Below are positions 1-8,938 of a stretch of DNA of 64,000 nucleotides, in pieces. The position numbers were made by a program, and so were the translations under genes. The notes below the pieces were generated by a model, which was not told where the DNA came from, ran no database searches, and saw only the letters and a program-made list of their open reading frames with translations. The DNA comes from Bog-159 sp963843255. GTDB taxonomy: Bacteria > Acidobacteriota > Terriglobia > Bryobacterales > Bryobacteraceae. Every line of letters starts with the position of its first letter. Within the stretch, counting starts at the first letter, position 1. The DNA lies in assembly GCA_963843255.1 (NCBI GenBank), contig CAWJJQ010000003.1, positions 558,001 to 622,000 of the forward strand. Reading direction: 5' to 3'.

Positions 1-181
1 CATAAGAGCCGTACGAAATTGACAATGTCGATGGAAACCGGATCGAGTTGAGGCAGTGCGCTAACAAGGCGTCTCCTACCCGCGGCAAGGGAAGCATCCC
101 ACCTGGTTTCGTTTTGAGGCGCTCGTTACCTTCTTTCAGCCTGCTATCAGCGGGACATTTGCAAATAATGAAAGGAGTCTT

Positions 182-509
182 GTGACCCCATCGAAGTTCT
201 TACCCCTTCACTCGTCTTTTGAATCCACCCGGAAGCAGGCAAAGAAACTGGCGCGGCAGTTCGCGCCGCTGATACCGATGCGCTCGCCCGCGTGCATGCG
301 CAATTGCCGGCTCCGGCCCTTCGTCTATCGTTACGCGACGGGCAGTTGGTGCTTGCCCGGGAATGCGGTTTCGCCGGCTGGCTGGATCTTCGCCCGCAGT
401 CCTCCGGCTGGAAGGCAAGGGTATGGACTGGGCGGCCGCGGAGGCAGGGTCCTTACTTACCGATTCGAGCTTAGCCTGGCGGCGGTTGGGCGCGGCCTAT
501 CCGGGGTGA
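182..509 (+). pseudogene. Decayed 5' part of an ankyrin-family protein gene
   Basis: A good ribosome binding site (aaaggagtctt) precedes a GTG at 182. The reading begins TPSKFLPLHSSFESTRKQAK, then must change frame near 270 to continue ADTDALARVHAQLP and LSLRDGQLVLARECGFAGW. It changes frame again near 398 to give VLRLEGKGMDWAAAEA and ends at TGA 507-509. This order (RKQAK..AR, D.DA.AR..AQLP, LRD.QLVLAREYGFAGW.DL, then EGKG.DW) is the conserved N-terminal region of acidobacterial proteins that continue into ankyrin repeats. No ankyrin repeats follow. I infer a gene truncated at the 3' side with two single-base losses; no function is expected. Confidence 0.7.
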
Positions 510-676
510 GATTGGACGCAGAACTATGTGGCCCGCCGCCGAGATCCGCCGCGGGCCCGTGTCGAGCTTGGCCCGGGTTACAGCTTGAACACTTGGGCAA
601 CGCCCCGCCGAAGGTATCCTGCGTCACCATGTGATATTGGCGCTTCTGACACTCTGATACCGTATAGCTTAAGCGT

Positions 677-2233
677 ATGCGAAGGCGTGACATTTTGAAG
701 GCCGCCGCAGTTACCTCCCTGGGCAAAGGACTGCGCGCAGATGTGCCCACGCACCTGTGGAGCGGCTACGATTTCGGGCCAGGGCCGAGAGTGACCGGAC
801 GTCTGAATCAAGGGCCGTTCGGCATTGAGCAAGACGAAGGGTGGTTCACGCTGGCGGCGACCACTCCTTCCGAGCGCCCGGTCGCTAATTTCGGGCTGGG
901 ACTGGTGGGCTATACGTGGGAAGAAGGCGGCGCATCTCTGGCTGTTCGGGCGGGCCGCGAGGCGATTGAGCAGCACGTAGAGAAAATGGCTTCTTTACCA
1001 TTCGTGGACGTGCTGTACATCCGCTGCGATTGGCGCGATGTGCAAAAAAGGCCCGGGCGGCTGGACCTTTCGCCGGTATGGAAACTGACGCTGGACGCCG
1101 CTAAGCGCCACGGACGGCGGGTGGCCTTTCGGGTGATGCTATCGAACACTGTCGGCCAGCCAAAGTATCTGGCCCTGCCAGATTTTGTCCGCGACAAAGT
1201 TCCGTTAGTAGAAATCGGCAGCCTCAAGGAGTATGGGCCGTTTCAGTTCCGCGAGCCGCGCTACGACCATCCGGAGTTTCAGAAGGCGTTCCAGGAACTG
1301 GTTGAGCTGCTGGCCGGCGAATTCGATGCCAATCCACTTATCGAGTGGATCGATCTCATGCAGTACGGCTTCTGGGGCGAATCGCACACCGGAGGCCTTA
1401 CGCATCCATTTCCGGACTATCTCACCGCGGAGCGCACGATGGTTTCGATGGCCCAGCGACAGACTGATGCGTTCCGCCGGGCCCAACTCGCGGTAAACAC
1501 TCAGCCCGATATCAGCAGTGTGGGGAACAGGGAAGTCGTGGATATGTGTGTACGCGCCGGCGCCTGGCTGCGCACAGACAGCATCCTGGTCGAGGAACCC
1601 GAGCAAATCGAGTCATTCGCCAACCGGCCGGCGTGGCTGGGGGCGATTCTGGAAGATGGTTACTTCCGCAAGTACGACAGCGCGGCTCCGGGGTATCTAC
1701 CACCGGATTCAGCGGGAGTGAACATGCTGGAAGTATCCATGCTGCATGTGCTCGACGTGGGGGGCAACTACTGGTCGCTGTGGACCGAAGCTGACAACCT
1801 GGCCCGCTACAACGAACATTTTCCGCGCGGGTTTACGAGGCTGGGACAGCGCATGGGATACCGCGTCAGGCCGTCCTGGATCTGGCAGCGCAAACGATAC
1901 GGAGCGAACGAACTGGTGGTGGCATTCGCCAATGACGGAGTGGCGGGAGTTCCCGGCGTGCTACGAGTCAATGTGAAAACGCCCAGTGGTGAGGTGATCA
2001 CGGGAGGCGCGCTGGACGCCGGCCATCCGTACGGAGGCAAGCTGCGACAGGCTGCTTTCCGGTTGCCCAGGGAATTGGAGGGTCACGCCGTGCACCTGGT
2101 GGCCGAGATTGAGACTAAGGGTGGAATTCGACGTCCGGTACGGTGGGCTTGTGAACAGCCGCTGGAACCGGACGGCGGACTCCGCGTCGAAGTCAAAAAG
2201 CAGTCCGACCCCGATTGGCGCAAAGGAGTTTGA
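677..2233 (+). CDS. Tat-exported putative glycoside hydrolase (TIM-barrel)
   Basis: A 518-residue protein starting MRRRDILKAAAV, which resembles a short twin-arginine export signal and suggests action outside the cytoplasm. The middle (about residues 70-380) looks like a TIM barrel of the beta-galactosidase/GH42-like type: FVDVLYIRCDWRDVQ, DAAKRHGRRVAFRVML, IEWIDLMQYGFWGESHTGG and IESFANRPAWLG fit successive strands, and the acidic residues near YGFWGE could be catalytic. The C-terminal ~110 residues look like a beta-sandwich, as in DUF4832-type proteins. The substrate is not evident. The gene stands alone upstream of a convergent operon. The family call is inference from fold-like patterns. 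Confidence 0.6.
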   Translation: MRRRDILKAAAVTSLGKGLRADVPTHLWSGYDFGPGPRVTGRLNQGPFGIEQDEGWFTLAATTPSERPVANFGLGLVGYTWEEGGASLAVRAGREAIEQHVEKMASLPFVDVLYIRCDWRDVQKRPGRLDLSPVWKLTLDAAKRHGRRVAFRVMLSNTVGQPKYLALPDFVRDKVPLVEIGSLKEYGPFQFREPRYDHPEFQKAFQELVELLAGEFDANPLIEWIDLMQYGFWGESHTGGLTHPFPDYLTAERTMVSMAQRQTDAFRRAQLAVNTQPDISSVGNREVVDMCVRAGAWLRTDSILVEEPEQIESFANRPAWLGAILEDGYFRKYDSAAPGYLPPDSAGVNMLEVSMLHVLDVGGNYWSLWTEADNLARYNEHFPRGFTRLGQRMGYRVRPSWIWQRKRYGANELVVAFANDGVAGVPGVLRVNVKTPSGEVITGGALDAGHPYGGKLRQAAFRLPRELEGHAVHLVAEIETKGGIRRPVRWACEQPLEPDGGLRVEVKKQSDPDWRKGV

Positions 2234-2281
2234 CCGGGCACGCCGCGCATGAACAGACGGCGCGGCGCGCCCAAGCCCCGA

Positions 2282-2584
2282 TTACTGTTTCTTCGCAGTC
2301 CCGTCTCCGGACATGGCGGGGGCCGCCGGCGGTTTGTCGTCACCGTAGCCGGCGATCAGGTATTCGAGAAGGGCATCACGGTCCTGAATGGTGCTGCCCC
2401 AGCCGGCCATCTTGTCGAGCTCTTTGGTCCAGGCGGCGCGGGAGAGACGCTGCGAATGGACCAGACGGAGGCTGTGGCAGGGGAGGCAGGACCGGCTCTC
2501 CTCTTTCTTGCCGCGGTCGAGGGTGGCCTGGTCGCCGGCGAGGGCTTCGACCACCAGGGCGGCGGCGATCAGGATGAGTTTCAT
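2282..2584 (-). CDS. Monohaem cytochrome c subunit, partner of sulfite oxidase-like enzyme
   Basis: A 100-residue protein with an N-terminal export signal (MKLILIAAALVVEALAG) and one haem-binding motif CLPCH near residue 33. A methionine in the KMAGWG segment could be the sixth iron ligand. Its ATG overlaps the stop of the upstream molybdoenzyme gene by four bases (ATGA), so the two are translationally coupled. In the SorAB and SoxCD families a molybdopterin subunit passes electrons to a small cytochrome c, which fits this arrangement. The protein should lie in the periplasm and relay electrons from the molybdenum site to the respiratory chain. Confidence 0.8.
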   Translation of the reverse strand: MKLILIAAALVVEALAGDQATLDRGKKEESRSCLPCHSLRLVHSQRLSRAAWTKELDKMAGWGSTIQDRDALLEYLIAGYGDDKPPAAPAMSGDGTAKKQ

Positions 2585-3738
2585 GTGGTTTTCTCCAGGG
2601 TTATGCCGATGCGGTCGATGGCGTTGTACAGATAGCCGGACGGGTTCCAGCGGGCAACGAATGGCTGCACGTGGCCGGCGGAATCAGTGGCGCGAGAGAG
2701 GATGGTGTAATAACCGGGATCGCTGGGCCGCCAGTCGATCTGCCACAGGCGCCAGGCGAAGGGGAGCTTGGGGTTAGAGAGTTGCGCGTCGCGCCAGCGG
2801 CTGCCGCCATCGGTGGAGACTTCCACGCGCTCGATGGCCTGCTCGCCGGCCCAAGCGAAGCCGCGGATGGTTAGGGGACCCAAGGCGGATTTGGATTGGT
2901 CCCGCGGCGTGGTGATGCACGACTTCACAGGCATGCCTTCGATGACTTCGAGTTCGGCAAGTTTGGGGGGCGAACCGGGCGGCAGGCCGTACTTTGGGTA
3001 GCGATAGCCGGGGTTCATGAAAAAGCCGTTGTTAGGGGTAGAGGTGGCGGAAATGCGAATGACCCACTTGACCGAACTGGTGCCGTCCCAGCCGGGAACG
3101 ATGAGGCGCACAGGGAAGCCGTGGATTTCGGGGATGGGCTGGCCGTTCATGGTGAGGGCGAGGATGGTCGCGGGGTGTAAGGCTTTGGGCATGGGAAGCG
3201 ATCGGACGAAATCGGGCGTGGAGGCGATGCCGGTATCGGCGCCGTCGGTTTCGATGTAGGCGGCCGAGGAGCCGGCGCCGGCCATTTTTAGAACATCGCT
3301 CACGCGCGGACCGCGCCACTCCGCATTACCGATGGCGCCACGCATCCACTGGATGCCGGGAACCTTGGGCGTGTAGAAACCGCGTCCGTTGCCGGTACAT
3401 TCGATGGTGGCGGGTACGGTGTATTGCGGCATGCCGCGAAGGCCGGCAAGGCTGAGCGCGAGCGGCTTAGAGACCATGCCGTTGACGGTCAGGCGGTAGG
3501 CTTCGGGATCGATGGGGGCGGGCCGGGGGATATGTTGGCGGACGAAGAACGCGTCGAGCGGGGTAAGCCAGGAATCGAAATATTGGAGGGGCGTTTCAAG
3601 GTCTTCCGGGCGATCATTGTGGAGAATCATAGGACGCTTACCCGGGATGACAACGTCCTGCTGCGCAAGTGCGGAGAATGGGGCGGCCACTGCAGTGGAA
3701 AGGATTGTCCGAAAGAGCTGGCGGCGGGTTGAGTGCAT
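2581..3738 (-). CDS. Molybdopterin-dependent sulfite oxidase/sulfane dehydrogenase-type protein
   Basis: A 385-residue protein. Residues 1-25 are a signal with Arg-Arg (STRRQLFRTILSTAVAAP, ending ALAQQ), consistent with Tat export of a cofactor-loaded enzyme. About residues 55-280 form the oxidoreductase molybdopterin domain: FFVRQHIPRP, YRLTVNGMVSKP, and PATIECTGNGRGFY, whose Cys is the expected molybdenum ligand. WVIRISATS and the IHGFPVRLIVPGW motif follow. Residues about 290-385 are the Mo-co dimerisation domain (IRGFAWAGEQAIERVEVSTDGG). It should oxidise sulfite or a related sulfur compound in the periplasm, passing electrons to the cytochrome encoded next. Exact substrate is uncertain, since SorA and SoxC are close relatives. 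Confidence 0.85.
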   Translation of the reverse strand: MHSTRRQLFRTILSTAVAAPFSALAQQDVVIPGKRPMILHNDRPEDLETPLQYFDSWLTPLDAFFVRQHIPRPAPIDPEAYRLTVNGMVSKPLALSLAGLRGMPQYTVPATIECTGNGRGFYTPKVPGIQWMRGAIGNAEWRGPRVSDVLKMAGAGSSAAYIETDGADTGIASTPDFVRSLPMPKALHPATILALTMNGQPIPEIHGFPVRLIVPGWDGTSSVKWVIRISATSTPNNGFFMNPGYRYPKYGLPPGSPPKLAELEVIEGMPVKSCITTPRDQSKSALGPLTIRGFAWAGEQAIERVEVSTDGGSRWRDAQLSNPKLPFAWRLWQIDWRPSDPGYYTILSRATDSAGHVQPFVARWNPSGYLYNAIDRIGITLEKTT

Positions 3739-3847
3739 GGTCCCTTACAGGCTATGCCAGGGGGAGGCGTGAGCGCAAGATGCAGATGACAGATGCAGAT
3801 GATACAGGCGGCTGGGGCGGGCGCAGTGAAACGGGGGTAATGAGCGC

Positions 3848-4714
3848 ATGGCCATAACCATACCTGCACGGCTGGCGGCTAACTATAAAAAATCGGCCGC
3901 GTGGGCGGCATGGCTCGATCAGTTGCCTGATACGCTGCGAAACCTGGAAAGGCAGTGGTCACTGGAGCTGGAATCGCCGTTCGACACCGATGATGTCAGC
4001 TGCGCGTGGGTCGCGCCGGCAAGACTCGCTCACGGGCCCAGCGCGGTGCTGAAGGTCGGATTGCCACATATGGAAGCGGAGCACGAACTGGAAGGGTTGC
4101 GCTTCTGGAACGGGGACCCGGCGGTCCGGGTACTTCTCGCGGATGATCGTATGGGCGCCATGCTCCTGGAACGTTGTGAGCCGGGGACACCATTGCGCGC
4201 ACTTCCGGAGCCCGACCAGGATGTGATCATTACCGGTCTGCTCCGGCGGCTCTGGCGAGCGCCTACCAGGCCCCACAAGTTTCGACCTCTTTCGGTGTTG
4301 ATGAAGTACTGGAGTGAGGAGACATTGGCCTGCGCCGGGCAGTGGCCCGATGCGGGGCTGGTGCGCGAGGGTCTGCGCCTCTTCAAGGAGTTGCCGGACT
4401 CGGCGCCCAGGGAAGTGCTGCTCGCCACCGACCTACATGCGGGCAACGTCCTTCGGGCAGTGCGGGAACCCTGGCTGGTAATCGATCCGAAGCCGTTTGT
4501 CGGCGATCCGGCATTTGATGCCACCCAACATCTGTTCAATTGCGATGAGCGACTGAGCGCGGACCCGGACGGAACGATCCGCCGCGTGGCCGACCTGCTC
4601 GAGGTCGATCACGAACGCGTTCGACTGTGGACATTCGCGCGCGCCGCGGCGGAATCACGCGACAACTGGACGGACGACCCCTTAATGGCGATTGCCCGAG
4701 CAACTTCTCCCTAG
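3848..4714 (+). CDS. Aminoglycoside/hydroxyurea phosphotransferase, APH(6) family
   Basis: A 288-residue kinase-fold protein. ARLAHGPSAVLKVGLPHMEAEHE carries the ATP-binding lysine and helix-C glutamate. MGAMLLERCEPGTPL is the hinge. LLATDLHAGNVLRAVREPW is the catalytic loop (D and N of the HxDxxxxN type) and LVIDPKPFVGDPAFDATQ the magnesium-binding loop. These are typical of the streptomycin 6-phosphotransferase/hydroxyurea kinase family (PF04655), and the length matches. Members O-phosphorylate streptomycin or small hydroxylated compounds in the cytoplasm. No mobile-element genes flank it, so it looks like a chromosomal intrinsic gene, and drug resistance is unproven. The start is ATG at 3848. 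Confidence 0.85.
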   Translation: MAITIPARLAANYKKSAAWAAWLDQLPDTLRNLERQWSLELESPFDTDDVSCAWVAPARLAHGPSAVLKVGLPHMEAEHELEGLRFWNGDPAVRVLLADDRMGAMLLERCEPGTPLRALPEPDQDVIITGLLRRLWRAPTRPHKFRPLSVLMKYWSEETLACAGQWPDAGLVREGLRLFKELPDSAPREVLLATDLHAGNVLRAVREPWLVIDPKPFVGDPAFDATQHLFNCDERLSADPDGTIRRVADLLEVDHERVRLWTFARAAAESRDNWTDDPLMAIARATSP

Positions 4715-4730
4715 CTTCGTCGTCAACTTC

Positions 4731-5020
4731 TAAGGAACCGCGCAAAACGGGCCGCCCCGCGCCGCTGGAAACGGCGGAGTTCCTCTCCTAACTGGCGGCG
4801 CGGGATACGCGTCCCTTTGCGCTTTTAAGGAAGTCGCGCAAGACGGGGCTACGGCCGCGCCGCCATTATCCCACGAGTCCCTGTCCCTCTTGGCGGCGCG
4901 GACACGCGCCCCTTTGCGTTTCTAAGGAAGTCGCGCAAGACGGGGCCACGGCCGCGCCGCCATTATCCCACGAGTTCCTATCCTTTCCTGGCGGCGCGGA
5001 CACGCGCCCCTTTGCGCTTC
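4731..5020. repeat. Three tandem copies of a ~97-bp REP-like palindromic repeat
   Basis: Copies lie at about 4731-4825, 4826-4922 and 4923-5020. Each begins taaggaa..cgcgcaaRacggg, has ggcggcgcgg in the second half and ends cccctttgcgctt. The two ends are imperfect inverted repeats (GCGCAAGACGGGG against CCCCTTTGCGC), so each unit can fold into a long hairpin. The second and third copies are nearly identical. Related copies occur at 38779-38863 and, as half units, near 24391 and 49083. No transposase of REP-associated (RAYT) type is in the window. I see no gene in 5021-5237. Confidence 0.8.
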
Positions 5021-5237
5021 TGAAGTTCACTAACGTATTTTCTTGGGGATCATCACGGGAGGCTCAGTTTGACGAGCGGGTCGTCGAGATCCTGGCGGGT
5101 GAACTTCCAGAAGGCGCTCGGCGACGGCGTTGAGGCTCTCAAATTGCCATCGTCATGCGTTTACGTGAGTGGCTGTTAACTAACCCTGAAGCGGTCTAAG
5201 CTTGCCCGCTTACCCCCACCGGCGGTACTCTCGCGTA

Positions 5238-5786
<549 letters not shown>

Positions 5787-6035
5787 CCATTGGGCTGGTT
5801 AGTTAGCCCGAGCCGGCCGGCGCCGGGACTGGCCGATCTGCAGCGGGCTTGGGCGCAAGAAGTGACCTCCCTTTGCCCCCAGGATCCACGCTCTCGAATG
5901 CGCGCCATCAACCGGGGTGAATTCGCCGCAGGCGGGGCGGCCATCGGGATCTGCGACCGCTACTATACCTACCAGCCGGCTACCATGCCTGGCAACCGGG
6001 CCGCTTCTGAACGGAATCTATGTAACTTGTAATCC

Positions 6036-7379
6036 TTACAAGCCGTAGAGTTTGCTTGCGTTGTCGTGTAAGACGAGGTGCGCCAATTCCAGTGCGCGGG
6101 CGCGCGAGATTTCGCCATCCCGCAGCATGGCCGTAAGTGCGATGGCCAACGCCTGGCGGCCCCGGCCGGCAGCGATCCAGCCGCTTTCTTCCCATCCCAT
6201 TTCGTTCGAATAAGGGTAGGCATCGGTGGCGAACATGACTTTCTCCGGCACATACTCCAACCATTGGCGGAGGTTCACAGCCAGCGCGGCGGGAGTGAGA
6301 AGCAGGGACTGAGACGAATAGTCGAGGTAAGCGTTCGGTTTCTGCAGGAGGGCGGTGATTTCGCCGATGAAGGGCCAGCCGCCGTGCAGCATTACGAATT
6401 TCGTCTTACGCAATTGCGGGTCGTCAAGCAGTGATTCAAGCAGAAGCGGGTTAGCGCCGCGTACATCGAAGTAACTGCCCGCTCCAGCCATGGTGTGAAT
6501 GTGTACAGCCATTCCCAAGCGGCCGCACTGGGCTGCAATGTGGTGGAATATGTAGTCCTGGAGGGTCTTGTATTGGTCGTCGGGAGGCGAACCTTTGCCC
6601 CGGTACTGCGCGTAGGTTTTGGCGGCAATAGCAGAATCCGCCCGGTCAAAGGCCAAGGATCGCAGATAGGCGGCCTCGAACTTTTCGGCTACCGCTCCGC
6701 CCTGTTTGTGCCGCTCCAGGACGGGCGTGACCACGCGCGCGAGATACTCATCGAGGGTAGCGGGCAGCGCGTCGCGGCCGGTCTCCCGAAGATAGCGGTG
6801 CAATAGAATATCCTCGTCGGCGAAGAAGGCCTTGCGGTCGGAATTGGCCGCCGCGAGATGGGAATTATCGAGTGGAAACAACAGCGCGTCGGCGAAGGGC
6901 ACCCAGCGGAAGCGCGGAGGGGAGATGCCGCGTCCCATCTCCACGCGGTTCGCCAGCATAACTTCGACGCCCATACGATCCAGTACCCAGGCCGGATAGG
7001 CATCGCCGCGATCGCGCATAGCACGCTGCTTCAGGGCGGCCAGGTCGCGCGTATGTTCCGGTTTCAGATCCTGATAAGGATAGGCGAACATTGCCTGCCA
7101 CGCCGCCAGAATGCCGGGCCCGCCAGGCCTTAAGTTGACGGGATCGGAGGCGGGTTCCATGTTATCGACCGGCAGCGCATCGAAGTAGCGGTCTTCTTCG
7201 CCGGAGGCAGTTACGCGCACCGGGTGGGCATGATTGTCGATGGCCGGTATGTGGGCGATATCCGGCGCGAGGTCCGGATTCCGGTTGGGGGAGCAGGCGC
7301 CCAGCACAGACAGGGCGACCGCGCAAAGCCCGAGCAGGCAGGCGCGAACGGGATCAGGCCGGGCCGGGCTGGCGGGCAT
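6036..7379 (-). CDS. Amidohydrolase-family lipoprotein
   Basis: About 447 residues counted from the ATG at 7379. I chose it because it gives a lipoprotein signal (VRACLLGLCAVALSVLGAC, lipobox LGAC); a longer frame upstream only shadows the preceding gene. After the lipobox, IPAIDNHAHPVRV is the HxH metal motif of the amidohydrolase-2 family. MAVHIHTMAGAG, KFVMLHGGWPFI and MFATDAYPYSNEMGW supply the later metal-binding His and Asp residues. Its start overlaps the 3' end of another amidohydrolase by 26 bp, so the two are co-transcribed and perhaps act in one pathway. It is expected to be a membrane-anchored hydrolase or decarboxylase; the substrate is unknown. Confidence 0.75.
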   Translation of the reverse strand: MPASPARPDPVRACLLGLCAVALSVLGACSPNRNPDLAPDIAHIPAIDNHAHPVRVTASGEEDRYFDALPVDNMEPASDPVNLRPGGPGILAAWQAMFAYPYQDLKPEHTRDLAALKQRAMRDRGDAYPAWVLDRMGVEVMLANRVEMGRGISPPRFRWVPFADALLFPLDNSHLAAANSDRKAFFADEDILLHRYLRETGRDALPATLDEYLARVVTPVLERHKQGGAVAEKFEAAYLRSLAFDRADSAIAAKTYAQYRGKGSPPDDQYKTLQDYIFHHIAAQCGRLGMAVHIHTMAGAGSYFDVRGANPLLLESLLDDPQLRKTKFVMLHGGWPFIGEITALLQKPNAYLDYSSQSLLLTPAALAVNLRQWLEYVPEKVMFATDAYPYSNEMGWEESGWIAAGRGRQALAIALTAMLRDGEISRARALELAHLVLHDNASKLYGL

Positions 7380-8280
7380 CCCGCTTGATCCAGTGGTATG
7401 CCGCGATGGAGTTCTTCCAGAAGTACTTTTCCGCCACTGCCGGTCCCTTCGCATTAAAGTACTCTCGCACAATCCGGAGCACTTGTGGATAAGTTCCCCA
7501 TTGGTCGCTATTGGGCCAGTCGCTGCCATAGATGAGGCGGTCCTCGCCGAAGATATCCCAAATCTTATCGAGCCGGTCGCGATAGAAGGCAAGGTCAAGC
7601 GGGACTTTCCCGTCAACACGCCGTAACACTCCGGAGACCTTCACGTACACCCGCGGACGTTTGGCTAGCTCGCGGAGGCCGGCGGTGGCCGGATCCATCT
7701 CCGGCAGGTGATCCATGATGACTTGCAGGTTGGGGACGCGATCGGTCAGGCGGATGACAGCGGTAACGAGGGCCGGGGTTGGGTTCGCGGTATCCAGAAC
7801 CAATCCGGATGCCGCCAGGGCCTTGATTCCGTCGATGAATGCGGCTTTTGCTAATGCGGTTCCTAAATCCCGGTCCCACAGGTTACCGTATCGAATACCG
7901 CGAAATAGCGGGTTGCGTTGAAAGCGGTTCAATTGGTCGCGGAACTTAGGGTCCGCCGGCTCGAGGTCGCCTATGGTACCTACGATGATCGAATCGCGAG
8001 CAGCCACGTCGAGCACCCATTGGTTATCCTCAAGCCAGGGACTGCACTCGATCTCTATGGCGCCAACGATACCCAGGCCCTTAGTCACCTGGCGGTATCC
8101 GGGAGGCAAGGCAGTCTTGTACAGCACTGTATCTTTCTTGTCCGGCCATGGCACACCCTGGGGGCGCGTAACATCGAACAGATGAATATGGGTGTCGATA
8201 ATCGGGACAGATACGGATCCCGCCAGCCTGTCCCGTAAGGCCGCGGGGGCCACCGTCACCAGAAACTTTCTGCGATCCAC
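7354..8280 (-). CDS. Amidohydrolase 2 family protein (lactonase-like)
   Basis: A 308-residue protein beginning MDRRKFLVTVAPAAL, a short possible Tat-type signal. IIDTHIHLFDVTRP holds the HxH metal ligands, IIVGTIGDLEP and FRGIRYGNLW are barrel strands, LQVIMDHLPEMDP supplies a conserved His, and RLIYGSDWPNSDQWG is the SDWP motif with the catalytic Asp. This set matches the L-rhamnono/L-fuconolactonase and 2-pyrone-4,6-dicarboxylate lactonase branch. It should hydrolyse a lactone or related ring, and it is the first gene of a two-gene operon with the amidohydrolase lipoprotein. The substrate is inferred only at branch level. Confidence 0.8.
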   Translation of the reverse strand: MDRRKFLVTVAPAALRDRLAGSVSVPIIDTHIHLFDVTRPQGVPWPDKKDTVLYKTALPPGYRQVTKGLGIVGAIEIECSPWLEDNQWVLDVAARDSIIVGTIGDLEPADPKFRDQLNRFQRNPLFRGIRYGNLWDRDLGTALAKAAFIDGIKALAASGLVLDTANPTPALVTAVIRLTDRVPNLQVIMDHLPEMDPATAGLRELAKRPRVYVKVSGVLRRVDGKVPLDLAFYRDRLDKIWDIFGEDRLIYGSDWPNSDQWGTYPQVLRIVREYFNAKGPAVAEKYFWKNSIAAYHWIKRDARQPGPA

Positions 8281-8405
8281 TATGGTATTGTATCGCTACT
8301 TCCACATATCAAGTGGAGATTGGTTGGCAGCAACCGGGTCGTGTCAATTATGATACTTTGGGCGAAGAGATCCAAAGGTCGGCAGACAAATACAGTAAGT
8401 CGGAG

Positions 8406-8411
8406 TATAAT
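8406..8411 (+). promoter_or_regulatory. -10 element (TATAAT) just before the 8419 gene
   Basis: A perfect TATAAT ends seven bases before the ATG at 8419. CAGACA lies 17 bases upstream as a weak -35. Transcription would start at or beside the ATG, implying a leaderless mRNA and supporting the 8419 start over the upstream ATG at 8320. Confidence 0.5.
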
Positions 8412-8418
8412 CGACCAC

Positions 8419-8766
8419 ATGCCACATGATATAGAGCTGCTTGAAGCTGCTTTAATCGGATTCCAGCACCGGCGGGACGAAATTGAGAAGAAGATCGCGG
8501 ACCTACGCCGCCTGATCGGAGGGCACACAGGATCCGCGGATGGTAATTCAACGGGCTCCACGCAAAAGTCGCGGGTACTAAGTGCATCGGCGCGGAGCCG
8601 CATCGCAGCGGCGCAAAAGAAGCGATGGGCCGCATATAAAGCCGAGCACGGCAAGAAGAGGTCCGCGCCGCGTAAGCGCATGCTCAGCGCCGAGGGCAGG
8701 GCACGCATCATCGCTGCCACCAAGAAACGCTGGGCGGCTTTCCGGAAAGCGAAAGCAGCCGGGTAG
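8419..8766 (+). CDS. Small basic protein with a duplicated KKRWAA motif
   Basis: A protein of about 115 residues counted from the ATG at 8419 (MPHDIELLEAALIGFQHRRD). The N-terminal ~40 residues look like a helical coil (HDIELLEAALIGFQHRRDEI). The C-terminal half carries two copies of one motif: LSASARSRIAAAQKKRWAAY and LSAEGRARIIAATKKRWAAF, separated by a Lys/Arg-rich linker. The strongly positive, Ala-rich repeats suggest a nucleic-acid-binding protein. I do not recognise a named family, although similar motif pairs occur in acidobacterial hypothetical proteins. A leaderless promoter lies directly upstream. Confidence 0.65.
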   Translation: MPHDIELLEAALIGFQHRRDEIEKKIADLRRLIGGHTGSADGNSTGSTQKSRVLSASARSRIAAAQKKRWAAYKAEHGKKRSAPRKRMLSAEGRARIIAATKKRWAAFRKAKAAG

Positions 8767-8926
8767 AAAGGCCCTCGCAATAGGCAGTTCGAGCAGTAGT
8801 GGCTGTGGCGGCTACCCGGCGCCGACTGTAATATTTATTACGGCTTCCAAATTACTGCCCTTTTGCCGGGCGTCGCGCGCGACTGACGTGGCCGAAGGTG
8901 AATACTTTCGCGGCGGGTGACACCGT

Positions 8927-8932
8927 TATACT
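8927..8932 (+). promoter_or_regulatory. -10 element (TATACT) just before yihY-like gene
   Basis: TATACT ends six bases before the GTG at 8939, and no ribosome binding site is visible between them. This predicts a leaderless transcript. The -35 region is weak. Confidence 0.4.
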
Positions 8933-8938
8933 GGCTCT

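Noticed and set aside
182..634. 150-codon open frame taken as a gene
   Set aside because: Only its first ~30 residues are family-like; the remaining frame is wrong relative to the conserved sequence, so it is a frameshifted relic.
4731..5020. Possible CRISPR or tandem structural RNA genes
   Set aside because: Only three ~97-bp units, directly adjoining with no spacers; palindromic ends fit a REP-type element.
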